From assembly GCF_000373145.1 (NCBI RefSeq), contig NZ_KB890602.1:62190-126189 (forward strand): 64,000 nt of DNA, given 5' to 3'. This stretch comes from Thermus oshimai DSM 12092. Lineage in GTDB: Bacteria > Deinococcota > Deinococci > Deinococcales > Thermaceae. The notes under the pieces are model-generated. The model was given only the letters and a program-made list of their open reading frames with translations. It was not told the origin of the DNA and made no database searches. This document shows, piece by piece, positions 59,924 through 64,000 of this stretch. Every line of letters starts with the position of its first letter. Position 1 is the stretch's first letter. Position numbers and translations under genes: made by a program.

Positions 59924-59929
59924 ATCTTA
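59924..59929 (-). promoter_or_regulatory. -10 element of a probable leaderless promoter (MalY-like gene)
   Basis: TAAGAT on the minus strand abuts the trmB stop and ends 6 bases before the ATG at 59917. Confidence 0.5.
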
Positions 59930-60865
59930 CTAGGTGTGGTCCTGGACCACCCTAAGGCCCAAGGCCTTTAGGCGCTCCACCAGGCCCCGCACCGCCCCCT
60001 TCACCCCCTCGGTGATGAGGGGGTGGCCGAAGCGGCTCACCCCGGCGTAGACCCCGTGGGCGCTCCTCCTTACCTCCAGAAGGAGGTCCTGGGTGAGGTC
60101 CTCCTCCTCCACGTGGGCCAGCACGTAAAACCCCTCCTCGTCCTTAAGGGCCTTTAGGAGCACCGCCACCCCCCCTTCCAGGGGGAGGACGGTCTTGGAA
60201 AGGGGCAGGTGTTCCGGTAAGGGGCCTTCCAGAAGGGCGTGGGCCATGGGGTACCTCCTTAGGGGGGGCCAGGGGGCGTGGTCCTCGGCCTCTTTGGTGA
60301 AGACCGCGTGGAAGAAGGGGCGGCCTTCTCCCTTCCACTTCTCCGCGTACTTGGTCGTGAGGTGGAGGGGCGGGGGCGGGGGGGTTTCCACCCGGTAAAG
60401 CCCCGTGGACAGGGCCTCCTCCAGGGCGAAGCGGAAGTATTCCTCGTGGTCCGTGGTGAGAAGGAGCCTCCCCCCTTCCACCAGCCTGGTGGAAAGCTTA
60501 CGGAAAAACCCCCTCTGGAGGAGGCGATTTTCCTGGTGGCGCTTCTTGGGCCAGGGGTCCGGGAAGTTGACGATGACCTCTAAGACGCTCCTCGGGGGCA
60601 CCAGGTTTCTCAGGGCGAAGGCCCCTTCCCCGTGGTAGATGCGGACGTTTTCCACCCCTTCCCGCCGGAAGCGCCTTAGGGCCCTAACCACGCTCCCCGA
60701 AGAGACCTCCGCCCCCAGGACGAGCCTTTCCGGGTGAAGCTTGGCGTAGAGGGCGGTGAAGCGCCCGTCCCCAAACCCCACCTCCACCACCAAAGGCCCT
60801 GCCCGGCCGAAAAGGCCTTCGGGGGGTGGGGGAAGGTCTTTGAGGAGGGCGGGGCGCACCAACAC
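59930..60865 (-). CDS. trmB: tRNA (guanine-N7)-methyltransferase, long form
   Basis: A 311-residue AdoMet-dependent enzyme that makes m7G46 in t[19 protein letters not shown] is the AdoMet loop, then [13 protein letters not shown], and [15 protein letters not shown] with the TrmB catalytic aspartate and basic stretch. After [12 protein letters not shown], where most bacterial proteins end (about residue 210), there are about 100 extra residues (beginning [14 protein letters not shown]). A long C-terminal region is known in Aquifex and other thermophiles. The GTG at 60865 is chosen because TAGAAT lies 8 bases upstream; the TTG at 60883 precedes that element. Confidence 0.92.
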   Translation of the reverse strand: MLVRPALLKDLPPPPEGLFGRAGPLVVEVGFGDGRFTALYAKLHPERLVLGAEVSSGSVVRALRRFRREGVENVRIYHGEGAFALRNLVPPRSVLEVIVNFPDPWPKKRHQENRLLQRGFFRKLSTRLVEGGRLLLTTDHEEYFRFALEEALSTGLYRVETPPPPPLHLTTKYAEKWKGEGRPFFHAVFTKEAEDHAPWPPLRRYPMAHALLEGPLPEHLPLSKTVLPLEGGVAVLLKALKDEEGFYVLAHVEEEDLTQDLLLEVRRSAHGVYAGVSRFGHPLITEGVKGAVRGLVERLKALGLRVVQDHT

Positions 60866-60873
60866 GAAAGGCC

Positions 60874-60902
60874 ATTCTAGCAAACTTTCAAGGGTTTTTC
60901 AC
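60874..60902 (-). promoter_or_regulatory. trmB promoter (GTGAAA-17-TAGAAT)
   Basis: GTGAAA (60902-60897) and TAGAAT (60879-60874) on the minus strand are 17 bases apart. The -10 ends 8 bases before the GTG at 60865, so a leaderless transcript is likely. Confidence 0.6.
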
Positions 60903-60914
60903 AGGACGTGTCTA

Positions 60915-60929
60915 TCCTACATGGTAGGA
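60915..60929 (+). repeat. inverted repeat before the DUF4388 gene
   Basis: TCCTAC-ATG-GTAGGA is a perfect 6-base inverted repeat with a 3-base centre, ending 10 bases before the ATG at 60940. It also contains the GGAGG-like ribosome site (AGGAGG at 60926-60931), so a protein bound here or a hairpin could limit translation. Confidence 0.5.
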
Positions 60930-60939
60930 GGCGGGTTTT

Positions 60940-61530
60940 ATGGCTTTGGTTGGCAACCTCAAGGATTTGCCCTTGGATGAACTCCTGCAGGCCTTGGGCC
61001 ACAAGGAGGGGGCGCTGGAGATTTGGAACGTGAAGGGGGTACCCGCCACCACCCTTTACCTCAAGCCGGGCTACCTCCGCTCCCTAGACCAGAAGGGGAA
61101 ACCCCTTCCCCCCTTGGCCGCCAAGGCGGTGCTCCAGGCCCTCCTTAGGGCCCGGGAGGGGAGCTTTGAGTTCATCCCCCAGGCCAGGCCACCTCACAAG
61201 CACCGCCTGAACTGGCCTTTGGACCGGGCCCTCCTCAGCCTGGTGACCCTCACGGACGAGCTGGAGCGCGCCCGGGATACGCTTCCCCCCAAAGAGGCCC
61301 GCTTCAAGCTTAGCCCGGATGGGCTGACCAAGCTTAGCCCTGACGGGGTGGGCCCCCTTCCCGCCCAGGTCCCCTGCCGGGACCTCCTGAAGGCCGCGGG
61401 GGACCTCCTGGCCCGGGGGGCCTCGGTGGGGGAGATCGCCGAAAGGCTCGGCCTTCCCTGGGACTACGTGGCCTTCTGCCTGCACCGCCTGGCCTCCGCG
61501 GGGGCGGTGCGCCCCACGGTGGGGAGGTAA
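60940..61530 (+). CDS. DUF4388 domain-containing protein
   Basis: A 196-residue protein. The N-terminal DUF4388 domain (about 1-90) starts with GNLKDLPLDELLQALGHKEG and LYLKPGYLRSLDQKGK. A C-terminal helix-turn-helix-like region is LARGASVGEIAERLGLPWDYVAF. DUF4388 proteins are often partners of two-component or cyclic di-GMP regulators. An internal 24-base tandem repeat encodes KLSPDGLT KLSPDGVG (residues about 123-138). It lies 3 bases before the HD-GYP gene, which suggests a shared pathway. Function not established. Confidence 0.85.
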   Translation: MALVGNLKDLPLDELLQALGHKEGALEIWNVKGVPATTLYLKPGYLRSLDQKGKPLPPLAAKAVLQALLRAREGSFEFIPQARPPHKHRLNWPLDRALLSLVTLTDELERARDTLPPKEARFKLSPDGLTKLSPDGVGPLPAQVPCRDLLKAAGDLLARGASVGEIAERLGLPWDYVAFCLHRLASAGAVRPTVGR

Positions 61531-61533
61531 GGG

Positions 61534-62484
61534 ATGCGGGTTCTGGTGGTGGACGACGAGCCCACGCAGCGCCTTCTCCTCATGCGGGCCCTGGCCCCCT
61601 TGGGGGTGGAGGTGGCGGAGGCCAGGAACGGGAAGGAAGCCCTGGACCTTTTACGGGAAAAGTTCTTCCACCTGGTCCTCACCGACCTCCACATGCCCGT
61701 GATGGACGGCCTCGAGCTCATCCGGGCGGTGAAGGCCCAGGACCCCTTCCTGCCCGTCATTCTCCTCACCGCGGATGGGGAGCGGGAGACCCGCCTGAAG
61801 GGCCTCGAGGCGGGGGCGGACGACTTCCTAAACCGCCCCCTGGACCTGGCCGAGCTCCGCCTAAGGGTGAAGGGCCAGCTGGAAAGGCGGCGGCTGCAGG
61901 AGGAGGTGGAGGAGCTGGAAAAGACCCTTCTCGTCCTCATGCGGGCGGTGGAGGCCAAGGACGCCTACACCGCGGGCCACGGGGAGCGGGTGGCCCGGTA
62001 TGCCCTCTGGACCGGGGAGGAGCTTGGGGCTTCCCCAGAGGAGCTTAAGGACCTCAAGATGGGGGCCCTGCTTCACGACATCGGCAAGATCGCCATCCCC
62101 GACCACATCCTGCGGGGGGACTACCCCCTTACGGAGGCGGAGTGGGCCTTCATCCGCCGGCACCCCGAGGTGGGGGACGAGATCCTAAAGCCCCTCCGGG
62201 CCCACCCCCGCCTACGGCCCTACGTGCGCTGGCACCACGAGAAGCCGGACGGCTCCGGCTACCCCGACGGCCTCACCGAGGTGCCCCTTTTGGTGCAGGC
62301 CCTCTCCGCGGCGGACATCTACGATGCCCTCACCAGCGTGCGCGCGTACCGGGAGCCCCTACCCCCGGAGGAGGCCTTGGAGGCCTTGGCCAAGGAGGCC
62401 GCCCAGGGCCGCCTGGACAAGGAGGTGGTCCGGGCCTTTAGGAGCGCCCTCCTCCGGAACCGCGCTGGGGTGCTTAGGGGTTGA
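61534..62484 (+). CDS. response regulator with an HD-GYP phosphodiesterase domain
   Basis: A 316-residue protein. The receiver domain carries acidic VVDDEP, the phospho-acceptor aspartate in VLTDLHMPVMDG, and its conserved lysine position reads asparagine-arginine-proline (DDFLNRPLD) where K-P is usual. A coiled linker leads to the HD-GYP domain: GHGERVARYA, LLHDIGKIAIPDHIL and HHEKPDGSGYPDGL with the GYP triad. Such proteins degrade cyclic di-GMP to GMP. Loss of the receiver lysine may change phosphorylation control. The stop overlaps the topA -35. Confidence 0.93.
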   Translation: MRVLVVDDEPTQRLLLMRALAPLGVEVAEARNGKEALDLLREKFFHLVLTDLHMPVMDGLELIRAVKAQDPFLPVILLTADGERETRLKGLEAGADDFLNRPLDLAELRLRVKGQLERRRLQEEVEELEKTLLVLMRAVEAKDAYTAGHGERVARYALWTGEELGASPEELKDLKMGALLHDIGKIAIPDHILRGDYPLTEAEWAFIRRHPEVGDEILKPLRAHPRLRPYVRWHHEKPDGSGYPDGLTEVPLLVQALSAADIYDALTSVRAYREPLPPEEALEALAKEAAQGRLDKEVVRAFRSALLRNRAGVLRG

Positions 62485-62510
62485 CAAAAGGCCCTCTTTC
62501 CCCCTAAATG
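62481..62510 (+). promoter_or_regulatory. topA promoter
   Basis: A perfect TTGACA (62481-62486) overlaps the HD-GYP stop codon, and TAAATG (62505-62510) is 18 bases further. It ends 6 bases before the ATG at 62517, the same leaderless spacing as several other genes here. Confidence 0.6.
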
Positions 62511-62516
62511 GGGGCG

Positions 62517-64000
62517 ATGCCGGCTAAACGGGGCCAGTCCAGGCGCAGTGAACCCCAGGGGGGCGGGGGGGTTTTGGTGGTGGTGGAGTCCCCCGCCAAG
62601 GCGAGGAGCATCGGCAAGATGCTGGGCCCTGGGTACGAGGTTAGGGCCAGCAAGGGCCACGTGGTGGACCTCCCCGAAAGGACCCTGGGGGTGGACGTGG
62701 CGAACAACTTCGCCCCCACCTACGAGGTGAAGAAGGAGAAGAAGGGGGTGGTGGAGGAGCTGAAAAAGGCCGCAAAGGGCAGGCGCCTCCTCATCGCCAC
62801 CGACCCCGACCGGGAGGGGGAGGCCATCGGCTGGCACATCGCCCGCCTCCTGGGCCGGAATCCGGAAGAGCCCATCCGGGTGGAGTTCCACGAGATCACC
62901 CCCAAGGTGGTGCGCCAGGCGGTGGAGGCCCCCAGGCCCATAGACCAGAACCTGGTGGACGCCCAGCAGGCCCGTAGGGTCTTAGACCGGCTCCTGGGCT
63001 ACAACCTCTCCCCCCTCCTCTCCCAGGCCTTCCGCAAGCGGGCCCTCTCCGCAGGCCGCGTCCAGAGCGTGGCCTTGAGGCTCGTGGTGGAGCGGGAGGA
63101 GGAGATCGAGGCCTTCAAGAAGGAGGTCTACTGGCTCCTCCACGGCCGCTTCCAGGCGGAGGGGCAGGACCTTTGGGCTTCCCTTTACGAGGTGGAGGGG
63201 AAGCGGCTTTGGACGGGGCAGGGGGAGAAGGAGGGGAGGCTCCACCTGAAGGGGGAGGGGGAGGCCAGGCGGCTTGCGCAGGAAGCCCTGCGCTTCCCCT
63301 ACCGGGTGGAGCGGGTGGAGGTCAAGGAGCGGCGCAAGGCCCCCCCACCCCCCTTCACCACCTCCACCCTGCAGCAGGCGGCCTCCTCGAGGCTCGGCTA
63401 CACCGCAAGCCGCACCATGCGCATCGCCCAGCGCCTCTACGAGGGGGTGGACCTGCCCGAGGGCACCGTGGGCCTCATCACCTACATGCGCACGGACTCC
63501 GTGCGGGTCTCCCCCGAGGCCCTGGCCCTGGCCCGGGGGGTGATCGGGGAGGTCTTCGGACCGGAGTACCTGCCCGAAAGCCCCAGGGTGTACAGAAACC
63601 GCAAGGAGGGGGTGCAGGACGCCCACGAGGCCATCCGCCCCACGGACCCTAGGCGCACCCCCGAGTCCGTCCGGCCCCACCTTTCGGAGGAGGAGTACCG
63701 CCTCTACGACCTCATCTGGCGCCGCTTCCTGGCGAGCCAGATGCGGGACGCCCTCTACGAGAGCACGGTGGTCTTCCTGAAGGGGGGGCCTTTCCTCTTC
63801 CGGGCCTCGGGTTCGGTGCTAAAGTTTGAGGGCTACCTCAAGGTCTGGGGGCGGGAGGAGGACGAGGAGGAGCCCCCGGTGCCCGCCCTGCCCCAAGGGG
63901 CCGAGGCCCGGCTTTTGGAAGTGAAGCCGGAGGAGAAGACCACCGAGCCCCCGCCCCGCTACACCGACGCCACCTTGGTGAAGACCCTGGAGGAGCTTGG
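62517..64000 (+). CDS. topA: DNA topoisomerase I (3' part beyond the window)
   Basis: The first 494 codons of type IA topoisomerase I, which relaxes negative supercoils. A short basic, glycine-rich leader (MPAKRGQSRRSEPQGGGG) precedes the Toprim core VVVESPAKARSIGKMLG and the acidic DPDREGEAIGWH. The catalytic tyrosine is in GLITYMRTDSVRVS, and the LSAGRVQSVALRLV and EAIRPTDP motifs are intact. The ATG at 62517 fits the promoter spacing; the ATG at 62508 would sit inside the -10. The C-terminal zinc or toprim-following domains are not visible because the sequence ends. Confidence 0.95.
   Translation, partial: MPAKRGQSRRSEPQGGGGVLVVVESPAKARSIGKMLGPGYEVRASKGHVVDLPERTLGVDVANNFAPTYEVKKEKKGVVEELKKAAKGRRLLIATDPDREGEAIGWHIARLLGRNPEEPIRVEFHEITPKVVRQAVEAPRPIDQNLVDAQQARRVLDRLLGYNLSPLLSQAFRKRALSAGRVQSVALRLVVEREEEIEAFKKEVYWLLHGRFQAEGQDLWASLYEVEGKRLWTGQGEKEGRLHLKGEGEARRLAQEALRFPYRVERVEVKERRKAPPPPFTTSTLQQAASSRLGYTASRTMRIAQRLYEGVDLPEGTVGLITYMRTDSVRVSPEALALARGVIGEVFGPEYLPESPRVYRNRKEGVQDAHEAIRPTDPRRTPESVRPHLSEEEYRLYDLIWRRFLASQMRDALYESTVVFLKGGPFLFRASGSVLKFEGYLKVWGREEDEEEPPVPALPQGAEARLLEVKPEEKTTEPPPRYTDATLVKTLEEL

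Noticed and set aside
1-64000. tRNA or rRNA genes, CRISPR arrays, insertion sequences or prophage genes
   Set aside because: Reading both strands I saw no T-loop consensus in a cloverleaf context, no regularly spaced long repeats, no transposase or phage motifs and no region of clearly different base composition apart from small AT-rich promoter patches.

Overview
The window is a dense, GC-rich (roughly 70% G+C) bacterial chromosome segment. Very short intergenic gaps, frequent 4-base stop/start overlaps, GTG and TTG starts and thermophile-type proteins point to the genus Thermus (Deinococcus-Thermus). Marker genes that fit are an adenosylcobalamin-dependent ribonucleotide reductase, a second EF-G (EF-G2), a JAMM peptidase, an arginine decarboxylase and a long-form TrmB. 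About 60 protein genes are supported. I see no rRNA, tRNA, CRISPR array, insertion sequence or prophage, and no gene-free stretch longer than 300 bases.

Layout. 1-2855: DUF151 nuclease-like protein, secreted phosphoesterase, HIT protein, tRNA methylthiotransferase MtaB. 2922-7379: nrdJ behind a promoter with paired NrdR-like boxes, then trpF and an inositol-phosphatase-like gene. 7356-13665: JAMM peptidase, EF-G2, MoxR ATPase, PEP synthase, hemolysin-III protein. 13673-15817: OmpR-type two-component system with a palindrome in its promoter. 15777-17065: four-gene DUF2089/SHOCT-like operon with its own operator candidate. 17068-20730: heme genes (cytochrome-assembly-like, hemA, hemD), CMD protein and HAD hydrolase. 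20820-25779: YceI plus exported intradiol dioxygenase, diguanylate cyclase, metK, murI, LOG protein.

25819-37482 is the most interesting part. A PucR-type regulator is followed by nine tightly overlapping genes: two class III aminotransferases, a complete PotABCD-type polyamine importer, a GNAT protein, a YtcJ-like amidohydrolase and an aldehyde:ferredoxin oxidoreductase. I read it as a candidate polyamine or omega-amine uptake and degradation operon in which a tungsten/molybdenum enzyme replaces the usual NAD-dependent aldehyde dehydrogenase. Nearby, speA (arginine decarboxylase) is co-transcribed with prs, so polyamine synthesis and possible breakdown sit side by side.

37479-45545: mutS2, the prs-hydrolase-DUF72-speA operon, M24 peptidase, IscA/ErpA-like protein. 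45621-49869: peptide importer (binding protein and two permeases, no ATPases). 49925-54320: iron importer fbpABC with truA. 54317-58838: metalloenzyme-superfamily protein, frameshifted SdpI-like gene, OsmC, zinc-ribbon protein, metallo-beta-lactamase fold hydrolase, rhodanese, Hsp20. 58847-64000: MalY-like lyase, TrmB, DUF4388 protein with an HD-GYP response regulator, and the first part of topA (cut by the window end).

Two sequence-wide patterns stand out. At least 14 genes have a TAnnnT-like hexamer ending only 6 or 8 bases before the start codon, the signature of leaderless mRNAs. The palindrome CCTCGAGG also recurs far more often than base composition predicts.
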